Source: Colias croceus (lineage: Eukaryota > Arthropoda > Insecta > Lepidoptera > Pieridae). From it: a stretch of 64,000 nucleotides of DNA. Shown here piece by piece: positions 35,936 to 48,105 of the stretch. The notes under the pieces are model-generated. The model did not search any database, was not told where the DNA came from, and saw only the letters and a program-made list of their open reading frames with translations. The translations under genes were made by a program, and so were the position numbers. Where the stretch lies: contig NC_059568.1 in the NCBI RefSeq assembly GCF_905220415.1, positions 682,001-746,000 of the forward strand, read 5' to 3'. Position 1 is the first letter of the stretch. Every line of letters starts with the position of its first letter.

Positions 35936-37924
35936 TTGATTGATTGATTGAATATAATACAAGCTGAAGCGTAACTAAATCAACACAAGATAATAAGATA
36001 TAATTTCCACTCGGCGCAGACTCCCCTGACTTCTTACCTACAAATAATAATTAGCCCGGGAACAATTTTCACTTAGGTCTCACACGCAATGAAAACACAC
36101 GATACAGTTTACATAGGAATCAAACATCCAGCCTACCTAGACCTACAGCTTATGAGAATTTAGAATTCGGGGCTCGATCGATTCGCGGCTTAATCCCATT
36201 ATTATTTCAAGAAGAATCGTCAGAGCAACATCTGCTGGCTGAACAATGGGGATTAGAGCTTAGCTCAAAGCGATCTAACGAAACGCGCGATTCGCATGCT
36301 TGTTCAAACATAAAACGATGCCAACAGGATATTCGTGTTCCAAACCATTAAAGGGGCAAGTAAATTTACTTCAAGCCAGCTTCATAAGTCAATTAGGATC
36401 CAGTTGACCCGCTGCGGCGCTGGCGCTGCTAACTTCGTTAAACAGCCGCACATTTGTCCCATTACCCACATTTTACCCAGACTTCCTGTTTTATAAATAG
36501 CAATGCCGGGCTAAAATAAGTATCCACTAAAATATCTTCTGATCGAGATCCGGTCAGAAGCCAAATAAATTTCATACATAGATATGTATGAAATTATATC
36601 GATATAGATGTGCAACTTTTATTGAGGAGCTTTTAAGCTGAGAATATTCTTGGACATTAGAAACTGAGCAAATCTATGTCATGAATTATCTATTAACCAT
36701 AAATCAAACAAAAAAATTATCCAATAATTATATAAAATGTATATTGTACTTACGTAACTTTTATGTCGAAAGCAAGGACTCGTGCATCATATACCATTTT
36801 GGCATTAGAAATGCAACATATTTATTAGATTTCATAACAAATATTAAGTATTAACCATACGTGTCACACAAATTGGCAATAACGGCAGCACAAACATTAC
36901 GACTCAAATGTGCATTCAAAACATAACCACATCGATATTGCTCATTCAACGAAAAACGCCAAGCGACGTGTTCATATTTAAAGCTGTCTGGTGTAACAAA
37001 GTATGGGATTAAATTATTTGTAGAAGGTCCCCAACGTCCGCAAACGTTTAATGCTATCTCGATGGATGCTAGCCCTCGGGCTCGTATGGGGATTTGGCCT
37101 TTAACACTCTGCGCCTTTAATCTACAGGAATGGGTGCGAAGTGCGGTTCCGTCGTATATCCTCGGACAGAATTCGATGTGGTATGTCTATATCTCAATTA
37201 AACTTTTTATGGTAGTAATGCATTATTCACACTCAATTTTAACCTTTTGACAAAATTAATCATGCCAAATAGCAAATAATAGTTAATAGCAATAAACAAT
37301 ATTGATAACATCAAATAATAACTCGTGTATTCACGTATTCCATGATTGTTATATATGTATGTAGGTACCTACCGTATAAAAAGCTCCTCAATTATAATAG
37401 TATTGCCAATTTGATGCCCCTCGCGAGGCTGCATTTGTAGTCCTAGTGTTCATAATATATATGTAACATTGCATTTTATGACTGACAATCTTTACCGTTA
37501 ATGTCTAATATCCTGATTGAATTTCTAGAATTTCCTGTACAGAAGACGTGTTCGACCTTCTACGGTTTACCGAGTAGTAGATCAAATCAAGTCTCCGCTG
37601 TCGCCTGGGAATCGAAATACTAAAGAAATGCGATAAATTTTTTTACCAATAATTGTCTGTTTTACATTTCCTGAGTGGTTTTTTTGAAGGTTATCTGTTA
37701 TGTGTATTACATGTTTGTAAATATAATAAAATATTTCCACTTTATAATATTTTATTAGTGTAGATGTTGATAAGGGCCATTGAGTAAAATTTAAAACAAA
37801 TCCAAAAGAGCCGTTTTCAATGTTCTTTTCGTTGTCATTGGCTCCGCAACCTCCAGTCACTGTACCGTTTAGCTCCAGCCAAACAAAGGCATAAAAAGGT
37901 TATACAAATGACTATTTCATTAGT

Positions 37925-38150
37925 TGAATGTCACACGTGTCCCAGCGACGGCCGGGCCCACGTGCGCGCCCTTTGTCGCGCTCGGAGCGGCAGGCACCGA
38001 ACACACAATGCTGCCCAGCAACGCTGGCTAGTCCGCCGGTCGCCGGTCGCCAGTCCCAGAGGCACAATACTCGACAAGCTGACAGTTGGCCTAGGGTCTA
38101 CATCCGAATTCCGTGCCGGTGTACGGTGACTACTGTTTGTGGCGTGCGCA
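37925..38150. promoter_or_regulatory. GC-rich island, possible regulatory region
   Basis: CpG-rich block (GGCCCACGTGCGCGCCCTTT includes a CACGTG E-box) with open frames in two overlapping readings, expected from composition. No clear splice donor. Confidence 0.22.
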
Positions 38151-38734
38151 GGATATTGTCAAACTTTTAGCGGATAGCTCATAACTTCATCACTAGAGAG
38201 GAAAGAGGGACATTTTGTTAAAATAATTTGTTGCATTTGTGCGAAAAACACGTGGAAATGGCTCGCTATGGTCGTTTATTTACGCCAAGAATTTACGCTA
38301 AGGAATACAGCACTCGGGCTTCCTCCAACTTCACGACATTAAGCTACAGTTTCTTGCAGATTATTAGCTTTACACTGTGTACATCTGGTCCTAGCGAGCG
38401 ACGTGTTTACTATGTGAAACTGTCCCATGATATTTACTGCAAGCGGCAAGCTAACGTGAAAATAGTCTTGTATTACAATTTTGAGAAAAAGGTTTAAAAA
38501 CTAAAGATTAAACCGACGCGCAATGCCTAGAGCTTGTTAATTTCCGTCGTATTAAAAATTCAAGAAAACTTTTCAGGTTCACGTGTGTAAACTTCTCTCA
38601 AAAATTAGAGAAGAGCCAAATTAAACTTGTCATGGACTCAAGCTTACGTTACCTCGGTTCGGCAAAGTTTTTAACGAATGGATACATGAGGGATGACAAA
38701 AGCGCCCTCGCAGGGGTCGCCTTGAGGAGTTACG

Positions 38735-38880
38735 TAAGGTGGTGGCGCGGGGTGCGGGGTGAGCCGTGCGGAGAGCTGCGTACGAGGTGCGGGGCGAGGG
38801 GCGGGGGCGGTACGGCGCGGGGTGCAGGGGGCGAGCTCGTGATAAAGCCTGTCCCGCGCCCCGCTATCGCATCTGCGATT
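38735..38880 (+). repeat. G-rich GGGGTGCGGGG cluster
   Basis: Repeated GCGGGGTGCGGGG, GAGGGGCGGGGGCGG and GCGCGGGGTGCAGGGGGCGA segments on the plus strand. The long plus-strand frame across it is Gly/Arg-rich from composition and is not called as a gene. Confidence 0.65.
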
Positions 38881-39256
38881 TTAGTATTTTTAAATTTGTT
38901 TAGGGCTGCAACGCAGGACGCAACAAATAAATTAGAAAACCAGTTGCTCAACCGATGCCCGATACCATATTGTTTGTTGATAGCATCTAGATTACCACCC
39001 GAACCCTTATGTATTGTAACGATAAAATTCTTTAAGGATTTTTGATCATAAAAAAAGATAACTTATTAGAAATTTATGCATGTCCATTATTTCAATTTGC
39101 AAGTGAATATTCCACACTTAGGTAGGTTGAATAATTTAGATTATATTGATGCATGTTACTCCTACAGCTAAAGACATTACAAGAATTGAAAATCACCCCT
39201 TCATCTTATGTATTTCAGCAATGAGCATAATATCCTTTGTTTTGCTCTTTGCTTAT

Positions 39257-39400
39257 CTACACTAATATTATAAAGAAGAAAACTTTGTTTGTTATCCACG
39301 AGTAATATAGGATAGGTTTTATCCCGGAAATTCCACGGGAACGGGAACTATGCGAGTTTGTCTTTGAAACCGCGTGCGGAGCCGCCGGCGGAAAGCTAGT
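39257..39400 (+). mobile_element. Retroposon tail (GCCGCGGGCGG family)
   Basis: Starts CTACACTAATATTATAAAG, contains CCACGGGAACGGGAACTATG, and ends GAGCCGCCGGCGGAAAGCTAGT. Internally deleted copy. Confidence 0.72.
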
Positions 39401-39559
39401 TTTTTATATTACTGAAGTTACAAAGTAATAGTTAGCTAGTAACTATTAACTGAAGTGTTGTAAAAGCGATCGATTGAAAAACGATATAAACTAGGCTTAC
39501 ATGGTGGCCGCCGGCCGGTAACGGAAGCGTTTAATGTTTTGAGGTCATCATTTTTAATC

Positions 39560-39715
39560 TTTTGGGCACCTAGTGTTTCGCGGTGCGCCCTGCCTCCCCC
39601 GCAGCTGCCAGCCCTGCGGCGAGCACGTGTGAGGCCCGGCCCCTCCGACGGCCGCGCGTCGTGCGCTCTTGCACAAAAAGCACGCACTAGTCAGGCAGCG
39701 GGCTAAATTGGTTCG
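39560..39715. promoter_or_regulatory. GC-rich patch, function unknown
   Basis: Contains CCTGCCTCCCCCGCAGCTGC and CGACGGCCGCGCGTCGTGCG. No splice or core promoter signal that I trust. Confidence 0.18.
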
Positions 39716-41778
39716 ACCTACCGCTCCTTGCTCAAACAGACTTCAAGATTTGCAGCTACGCCACATTGAGCAATAGTACCTTATAGTATACTACTATAAT
39801 ACTATACTACTATAACTATATGTTTATAGTAGGGCATAGTTTTTTAAAACAATGCAAAGTAGCAGTCTTCTAATATAATTAATTGTGCTGCTATCATACT
39901 AATCTAAAGAAGGCTACTAAAATTGTGTGAGGATTTCGGGTATTCATGTTCATTTCATTATGCCGACACTTTATCATCATCAATCAGCTTAAAATAAAAG
40001 CCATTATAAACATCGTAACGAGAAATCCCTTCTCAAATGCGATACTAGTAGAAACCCTGGCGTGTGGCGAGCCTGCCGCAATAGGTAAGGTGAGGTTATT
40101 TAATTAGGAGAAGTTCAACCAACGGTAATACTCCAGACGAGATAAAGCTTTCACGAAGCTAGACAGACATTAGGATAATAAGTGAAGCTTAACAATGATT
40201 AGTATTTTTTGTTTCAGAATCACTCACTACCAAACTGTTGTACATAAAATATGTTTTAAATGGAATAAGTAAATAGATTTTCAAAGGCCTCTCTGTATTA
40301 CGAGGCTACCGAGCATTCGAGAGGTCTCTTTTTGTTGGTTGCAAGTGATGAATGGGTTTCAAGCGTAGCGAGTGTTGGTCGCTTGTTTCCTACATGTTAC
40401 TGTATGCATGGCCAAAGTTGCAAAGCTTATTAATTATTAGCAGAGCGAGATATTTCAGGTGTGTTCGCGACACGGGGAGCACGGAACGCGAAACTGTTGA
40501 AAACTGGCCGGACGTCGGCAGCCGAGCCCACATTCCATTTACTCGCATAAATAGCTGCGTCAACAAAGAACAACTTTAAATGTAAACATGAATACCTAAA
40601 ACCTACCGTTTGCTATGAGTTGTTACTTGTGAGTTGTGACGCTATTCGAAATTTATTTATGAAAATGTAATATCGCAATTAGCGACAAAATATAATTTGC
40701 GCATTTTCGCAAAACGAATTGAATTTTTAATGGCCAATTATTTGATACTTATATCATAAATACAAAATATAATGATGGCAAGTGAAATACGTAAATGGGT
40801 ACATATTTTAAGACCACAATAGGGCTTCTCTAATTGAGCAAAGTCAACATCAATGGGGCCAGAGTGATAAAAGCCGACACTCAAAAGCACCAATTTACCT
40901 TTACGTTCTTAAGAGGCATGTGGGCGGTTCATTAGAGATAATAAATCATTTTACATTTTCCAATAGAAAACTTCCATTTTATTCCAAGTTTTTGAACAAC
41001 ATCGCAAACAAAAATAAAAGGATTAATCCGATAACTAGAATAATGAGCTCAAAATAACAAGGCTGATGGCGATTCAACACTAGCGCGCTCTGATACATAA
41101 GTTGTTTATGAGAAGGCTGTGGGGCTTTATTGCTGCTATGCTTCCAGAAACAGCTGTATTGCGATATTTTACTGGAAATATGGTATAAAGCAGAATATTC
41201 AAGGATTTCATTTTTCAATAGAAAACTTAGGTCTTATTGTTCAATTCAAATTTTATTTTATATCTGCCATTATACAATACCAGAACGACAATCTATAGTA
41301 AAATTTTAAAAATCTGGCAATTTTGGTCATTTCGATTGAAAATCAACGGGTTTAGCCTGCGACATTTGTGGTCGACAAATAAAAGCAAAATTCAATTAAA
41401 GCTTCGAGGCTTATTGACATTTCGTTATTGGCCGAGATGAAACATCGGCTAATCTCAACGGAGACCGCAGACCGTTTATTTAATGCGGCTTAACTACTGC
41501 CCACTACAGGCTTTATAGCTTCAGCAGTAGATATTCCGGGCACGTGTAAGGTAATTTGTCTTTGGATAAAGTGTTTTGTCATCGGTAAACAAAAACAAAT
41601 AGAGCTGGTGGTTGATACAAATTAATGTTGACTGTAGATGGATACTCACGCTATAAATCCCTGTTTACGTTGTAAACATCACCCTCTCAATGTGATATGA
41701 CGTGCACAACAGGGTTATACATAATCACGTTCACACAACATTGGTCTGAAATGAAGCGACGTATAAAACAAGTGTATC

Positions 41779-41961
41779 ATGTGGCTGTCAACGCCGCCCC
41801 GTTGTTTACCACGCTCGTCGCCAATTGAGGTCAACTGCTTCGAAGAACTTGAAGATGGTCTCCAGGCAACCGCCAATCGATACAGAACAGAGGTTGTGCG
41901 TAAGCTTTTCTACCTGGAAACCGACCTCAACCGAGTCCTTGGAGTGGAGGAAAATGAGTAG
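41779..41961 (+). CDS. Unidentified 60-codon ORF, coding-like codon use
   Basis: Reads MWLSTPPRCLPRSSPIEVNC and then an acidic, helix-like segment including RYRTEVVRKLFYLETDLNRV, ending EENE-stop. An in-frame TAA lies just upstream of the ATG. Third positions are GC-rich (GTC AAC TGC TTC, CTC CAG GCA ACC GCC), unlike the AT-rich surroundings, and an AATAAA occurs at about 42214, a normal 3' UTR distance. It is antisense to Imp. This could be a small nested gene, the last exon of one, or a decayed retrocopy. No family is recognised. Confidence 0.33.
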   Translation: MWLSTPPRCLPRSSPIEVNCFEELEDGLQATANRYRTEVVRKLFYLETDLNRVLGVEENE

Positions 41962-42263
41962 AAACGCTAAAAAATTGCGCGCTTCTTTATTGCAGAATAT
42001 TACAACATTTCTAAGGGCGCTTAATTATCGTGATATTGGAAATTTTCTTAAGTACAATTTCAAAGAAAGCTTTTATATCTTCGTTTTGTACGAAATAATT
42101 AATTGAATTAATAGGAAATATTATGTTAACAAAAAATATTTATTTTTCATATTCATATTTCGAGGTAAATGTGTTTACTTTTTAAGTTAAGATAGTCTAG
42201 TTTTTGTTGGCAATAAAGCTTTATTTCTTTCAAATAATATGATAACTAATAACTATGCTGATA

Positions 42264-42827
42264 GTTCAGGATACATCGCCCATTTTTGCAAGTGACTACT
42301 ATCAAGCTAATTTTCCGTTTGTAACTTTATTTTGATGAGACGCCCAATAATTTCGTGTACGAAAGTCTCGATTGTGGTAGCTAACAGAGATAACAAGGAT
42401 AAAAATTTTTGATTTGATGGTTCTCAAATATTTATTATTAACTGAATTTTTTTTTGTTCAATCTCAAGATAATTACCTAAATTATTCGAAAAAATATTTG
42501 TCCTACAAAATCTATGGTTGGTTCAAAGAGTCCCCCTTTCCAAAGTGTATCGATAACGAGGTCATCATAAATGATTACTAACAAGCTGATTTTTTTGTTT
42601 TCACTTAGTTAATGTTTATATAATTCAACAGACATATTGTCCTACAAATTGCGTAATAAATATTTGAGAACCATCAAATCAAAAAATTTTATCCTTGTTA
42701 TCTCTGTTAGCTACCACAATCGAGAGTTTCGTACACGAAACGATTCGGTGTCTCATCAAAATAAAGCTACAAACGGAAAATCAGCTTGATAGTAGTCACT
42801 TGCAAAAATGGGCGATGTATCCTGAAC
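42264..42827. mobile_element. Foldback MITE, TA target duplication (copy 2)
   Basis: 564 bp with about 165-bp inverted arms beginning GTTCAGGATACATCGCCCAT and flanking TA (42262-42263 and 42828-42829). Very similar to the copy at 4378-4923 across the centre as well (CCTACAAAATCTATGGTTGG, GTATCGATAACGAGGTCATC), so this family moved fairly recently. Confidence 0.88.
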
Positions 42828-44006
42828 TATGACAAACATGCCTTTAGTCTATTTAAACAATACGAGGAGGGTGGAATTACATGTTGCCAACCGCTCTAAA
42901 TATTAATAATGCTCGATCATTTTCAACATTGCAGTATGAAAGCGAGGCTCACATAATATATTATTCACGTCCAAGCTCTGGCGCGGCAAACAAATTGTAA
43001 GCTGCACTAAGTATGCACCGGCCCCCGGCACACGACCTAAGCTTCTGTAAATGTTCATATTTCTGTTCATACACCTCGCATGCTTGTCCAATGATCAAAA
43101 CATCTGAATTGCACGAGTCCGAGAGGTATTTAGATTTTAGGTACTAATGTAAGTATGATTAAATTTATGAAATTGTACAGCTTTAGTTAGGTATTTAATA
43201 CCACGTGTGCGGTGTGCGTTCTGAAATAATCACCACTACATTTCATGTTCACATTTTCTATTTAGAATAAATGTATTTTGTTATAAAGTTTGATAATTAA
43301 TTGCAAGGGTTTCCTCCGAATGAACGGCTTAAAAGTACTTACTCGTGGTGTACTTACGTAGTTTGTGAATGGCAAACTTTATTGATAGTGGAATTTGTAA
43401 GCAACTAGGGAATAAATAACTGACATATATGAATAATGAATACCAGTAGCAAGAGAGTGGAGACGTCAGACGAGAATGTATGCCAATAAATAGTAATCGC
43501 ACAATTTATTGCCAAATGTCTAATAATTTTGAAAGAAAATATGCAAATTGCGTATACATACCTACGTAGGTATGTATAGGTACGCAATTTTCATATTTGT
43601 AGAAGATCAGAAGATGTATTAAAATGTTGCGAAAACGTCAAACTTCGACAAACAAAACATCAGCTTCAGAGGCCTTAGAAATTGAGGCCGGACATGCTCT
43701 TGGCGAGATTTTTGACCTTTTGGTCATGTAGGACGTTTTTTATTACGTTTTAGCGGAAGCTAAAAAAAAGGGTCCTTTGTTCTTATTTGCTCACCTATCA
43801 TGCTTGATGAAATAGGCAAAAATAAAACAAATGGTCCATTCATTCCATTCAAGATTCCAATTCCGTTATGATGCAGTCTACATTGATTTAAAAACTCGTA
43901 ACCAACAACATAACAATTAAGTTTATCGAAATCCAGATATACCATTAGCCATTTTTATTAAGAACTATACAGTGAAATAGTCGCTAATTATTGATTTCGT
44001 ACTCAC

Positions 44007-44093
44007 CGCCAGCCGCCGCCGCCTGTGGACGAGTCGGTGCTGGTCTCCTTGAGCTGCGTAGCGCTGGCGCTCTGCAGGTTGGATGCATTGACG
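44007..44093 (-). CDS. Imp: Imp coding exon 3 (polar, Gly-ending linker)
   Basis: An 87-nt exon on the minus strand with acceptor gtttgttgcag then CGTCAATG, and donor GGCTGGCG followed by gtgagt. It completes the Ile codon left by exon 2 and reads IVNASNLQSASATQLKETST, then DSSTGGGGWR, with the last Arg codon split across the next intron (CG plus one base). It has no domain: it is Ser/Thr/Gln-rich and ends in four Gly, as expected of the flexible linker between the RRM and the KH domains. Vertebrate IGF2BPs have a second RRM after the first; nothing here resembles one, so the insect protein seems to go from a single RRM into a disordered linker. The next exon is not recognisable in the window. 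Confidence 0.85.
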
Positions 44094-44829
44094 CTGCAAC
44101 AAACATAACGCTACATTTCCACAATTAACTGGGTATAGATTAAGATGGTATTATGTGAAAAATATTTAAAGATAGTTTATATCCACAGTAGATTTTTAAT
44201 TCGAACTAGACTTGGACTTCCTAAAGTTAGTATTTATGAGTATTTACATAATAATGCCTTTCCTAGACCAAGAAGTTGTTTGTCAGATAAGTCCGCCTGT
44301 TGTGCTCAACTGTGTCTATATTGTATTTACTTTATTTCTGTTTTATTATATTATTATGGTGAGCAAAAAACGTATTTTAGTGTGTTCCGTGTTCTAAGTT
44401 CTAAATAACATTTTGTTAGGTATGTAGTTACTTTTAAAATGAACGTTTTTCTAAAAAGATTCCTATCCAATATTCTTAATGTGAGCATTTTAATCGATTA
44501 TCGATAGTCATCGCAGTTACGAGATCTTCCTCAAACGAGGAAGTATAGTTGGAAGTATTGTAACTTAGGACTTCGTATAAATAAATACCTTCAATATTTA
44601 GATAGTAGTTAAGTACCTATTTAAAACTATATGAAACCTAAAAGACATAAGAGATCCAGTTTCGGTTGCTCGCCATTAATTATTGTGCAACGGATGAAAC
44701 AAAACTTGACAATTTAATCCCTTCAAATGAAGCGAAACAGTACACAGTGAGTACCAGAAAAGAAAAAAGAAAGTGAGTGCGCTAAAGGACTTCAAAGAGT
44801 ATTTATGAAGCGCAATCAGTTTTCGTTTA

Positions 44830-45080
44830 AAAATTGCCAAAAACGCGTCGCACCATAGACAATCCCAGCTCGTTCCCGCCATTGTTTCGGCCGACAATGG
44901 GCCGTTAGCTCGGCGCAGGTAAACAAGCCCTTCCCGGAATCTCGCCGAGCTGCGAGATGCGGGCTCGTGTATCCGAGCGGGGCCAGCGGGCGGGGGCGGG
45001 GGAGGAGGGGGCGCACGGTGAGCGGGGCAGGCGGGCGGGGGGCGGGCTTGAATGGAAACCACCACGCGTCTCCGCACGTG
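44830..45080. promoter_or_regulatory. GC-rich island in Imp intron 2
   Basis: A CpG- and G-rich block ending in AGCGGGCGGGGGCGGGGGAG. On the plus strand GCTCGGCGCAG is followed by gtaaac, a fair donor, so an antisense or bidirectional promoter is conceivable. Open frames on both strands are compositional. Confidence 0.28.
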
Positions 45081-46114
45081 ATGTTTATGAAATTGTTATC
45101 CGATAGTTCTGAGGTCAATTGTTCGCGGCAAGACGCCAGATTTCTGACGACCTTCCTGCTGTTATAAACTTGCTGTAATATGTGAAATTTGAATCACCCC
45201 CCGACGTCAACGTCGCGTCGTAACCGAGAGTTGCACAATACGAAGCAGACGATTATTATGACTGTCTACCGTTCATAATAAGGCCAGGAGATAAGTATGT
45301 ACTGGTGACAAAATCATTATATGAGGCTCGCAATTCTGGTGGATATTTTTTTTCTAGAGCTAGAAATTAGAACCATTGGAATAATAATTCATCATTTCAG
45401 TTTATTCATTCTAAATAGGTAAGTGCTTATTCACAGAAACGTTGGAAATATCCCGTTTTCGTGGTATTCCAGTTGTTAAAGGGTTTGTACAAGAGATAAA
45501 CAGCTAATAGCAGCATCAGGGGAAGCTCAGTAATCTCCAAAGAGCATCGTAAAGCAGGCGCTAGGAATATTATACATTAATCTAGACGGACAGTGTCTCT
45601 TTACACTTTAGCAGAGCTTAGCGATGAGGATTGAATTTATGTATTTATTTATATACTACTATAAATTATTTACTATTGGTAAAGTTAAATCCAATATGAT
45701 AAAAATGAATCGCAAAATGTGTTGCTATGTGCCATTTGTAATTCCATATTATATTTATTAATGTTTGGTAAAATAAAGCTTTCCTTACAAAAAATTAAAT
45801 CGCAGGCTGTATACTGAAAGACTGTCCTCCACCCACCTAATTCTTAAGCCGATTTGAGACATTTTAATGTACTTTCTTATGCGGGCTTCCTATAGAATGC
45901 TAGCATGGTAATATTTTGATCAGTGGAAAAATTATGCGATAGTGAGTAGCCTAAGATAACGAATTTTTCCTTTGAATGGACTTTCTCGACAATGCACTAT
46001 AGCGGGAATCACTATAATAACGAAAAAAATGCAAGAGGCGACTGTTGGAAATATGTTAAAGTTATATTGATGGCTCTCCACATCCCTCACGCTCTAAAGG
46101 AAGCCAATCCGACG

Positions 46115-46341
46115 AATTTTATAAATTATTTCAAATGCGAAAGTTTGTGAGGATGTGTGTGTTTGTTACTCTTTCACGCAAATTCTACTGAACCGATTAC
46201 AATGAAATTTAGCACATATACATATAGAGGGTAACTTGGATTAACACATAGAATACGTTTTATCCCGGAAATCCCACGGGAACGGGAACTATGAGGGTTT
46301 TCCTTTGAAAACGCGGGAGAAGCCACGGGCGGAAATCTAGT
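46115..46341 (+). mobile_element. Retroposon tail (GCCGCGGGCGG family)
   Basis: Contains CTACTGAACCGATTACAATG and CCCACGGGAACGGGAACTAT, and ends AGAAGCCACGGGCGGAAATCTAGT. Same subtype as 54877-55091. Confidence 0.78.
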
Positions 46342-46907
46342 CCTTTAATATACATATATACCAGCCGCCGTTTCGCAGCACCATCTAGTTTCTCAAGCAA
46401 AGCTACAAGTGACTTACAGAACTAAAGGATTTACGTTGCATTTACTCAAACCCAATACAAACTACAAAGTGAACATCTCTGCTGGCTTTAGACAACGCAG
46501 AAGGCTATTGCGAATGCAGCTTTACACAGTAGGTACACTGTCTGTAATACTGTAGGCTGTAGGTAGCCATTTCTCAAGTAGGTACATAACATCGAGAAGT
46601 AATATTATGATAGGCATAAGAACTCCATTTTTATAATCGTGTACTTACTCTTACAAAGTATTATCAATTCGTAACCAGAAAAAAAGTAAATATCTTTTTG
46701 CATTTTACGAAAAAAATGTTTTATTAATTCATAGCCAGCAAGGCCTTATCGAAACAGGCTTCAGGCAATAATAATAATCAACATGATCCTGCTTACAAGG
46801 CATCAGAAAGAAATGCTGCCAATTATGAGAAAATATCACATAATTGGCAGCATTTCGAAAATTTAGCTAGAAGGTACATTATACGTAAAATATAATATCA
46901 TACTCAC

Positions 46908-46965
46908 ATTTTCTTGTTAGCAACAGATGGTTCTACGATCAGCGGCAGCCCGCAGTACGAGTATC
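46908..46965 (-). CDS. Imp: Imp coding exon 2 (end of the RRM)
   Basis: A 58-nt exon not visible as a long ORF. On the minus strand the acceptor reads tttatccaacag, then GATACTCG. The donor is AAGAAAAT followed by gtgagta. Joined to exon 1 the phase is exact (G+GA = Gly) and the product continues LHG-YSYCGLPLIVEPSVANKK. This is the last beta strand of the RRM (PLIVEPSV corresponds to the LEIEHSV stretch in vertebrate IGF2BPs) followed by a Lys-Lys exit. It ends with AT, two bases of an Ile codon that exon 3 completes. The phase agreement and family match make the exon secure although it is short. Confidence 0.88.
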
Positions 46966-48105
46966 CTGTTGGATAAAATATATCATTATTTAAGAGATGT
47001 TTTCTTGTTCTACGCAAAACTTAGTTAACAAACGTCTTGATGAAAACCTTTACACTATTTCTTGTTAAATTACGTCAAAAAAAAACTAAGTACAATTACC
47101 TAGTAGCCTGAATACAACCTTTTATCTAAATACACCTGTAGTTAAATAAGACTCCGTAGAACGGCGTATTTCACAAGTTTCCAAAGACAACGCTTGTTAA
47201 GTCTTTAAATGAAAAATTGAAGTTTCCAGAACAGTGATTAAAGCAACAGAGATACATCACAACTTCAAACTTCGCTCCACTCCGACACGGAATTTCTCTC
47301 AAGGTGTCGGAGAACGCGGATACAACTTTATAAAGTGGCTTAGTTTTGCGTGTAACTTAAATAGTTAACGAAATAGTTGCACTGTGTACACGGGCGCGCC
47401 GCGAACAGACAAGTCTGATGTTCACGTTACTTAATCGGCACATGCTGTAATCTACAAACCCCTATACTCAGCGACTAAGATCAAAAGTTGTTACTGGACT
47501 TTAGAATTCATTCAGTTCTAATATAACGTTTTCATCCGTGATATGATTTTTATGTAGATAAGTTACATACATAGACTTATTCTTAGCGACATGAAACCAA
47601 TTATTGACGGTCGTGTATTTGTGCTCTAACAGGCTTCTCATCAATTAGACTCTAGCAGGTAAATGTTGTATATAATATTATCGTGAAACTTAGATACCTA
47701 TGTAATGTTTATAGCTTAGAGTATTATACCAACTCAATGCTCTAAGGTTTTTAGAGACAAAAATAAATAATTAAGCAAATAGGGCTTCACTCTGAATTAT
47801 TGGTTTAATTTGACTTACGAGTTACGAGTTTAGCATATAAAGATGACAATGTTTCAAATGTTGACGTTAGATATTGAGTTTTTAGATACTTCCATTGATA
47901 AAGAAATCAAATAGATCAAATAGATAAATATTTTTTTACTAATAACGAAAGCAAAGAAAACTTGGTAGCTACCTTTACGTTTGGTTTTTCCATACAATAT
48001 GTGCTCCAATAAAAATTAAAAAGGATAAAGAAAAGATAGAGATAATTTTCTTAGTTAGGTACTTGTCAATAATACCTTATTTTACTTACATAGTAATTCG
48101 CTTAC
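46966..48105 (-). other. Imp: Imp intron 1
   Basis: A 1140-bp intron bounded by the gtaag donor of exon 1 and the ccaacag acceptor of exon 2. It is AT-rich with a short GC-richer patch near 47270-47400. I see no gene, RNA or delimitable repeat in it. Confidence 0.85.

Larger units (their letters stand above)
1..44006 (-). other. Imp: Imp intron 3 (part), at least 44 kb
   Basis: Begins at the gtgagt donor of exon 3 and appears to run off the left edge. I looked for KH-domain signatures (an IIGxxG loop followed by an I-R/K-x-I helix) in minus-strand reading and found none, so the first KH exon probably lies outside the window. The interval is filled by transposable elements and GC-rich islands listed separately. 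An unrecognised small exon cannot be excluded. Confidence 0.6.
44094..46907 (-). other. Imp: Imp intron 2
   Basis: A 2814-bp intron between the gtgagta donor of exon 2 and the gttgcag acceptor of exon 3. It holds a GC-rich island (44830-45080) and a retroposon tail (46115-46341). The remainder is AT-rich with no recognisable gene. Confidence 0.82.

Noticed and set aside
38632..39045. 137-codon plus-strand ORF
   Set aside because: Its centre is the Gly/Arg-rich translation of a G-tract cluster; the flanks have no family likeness or splice context.
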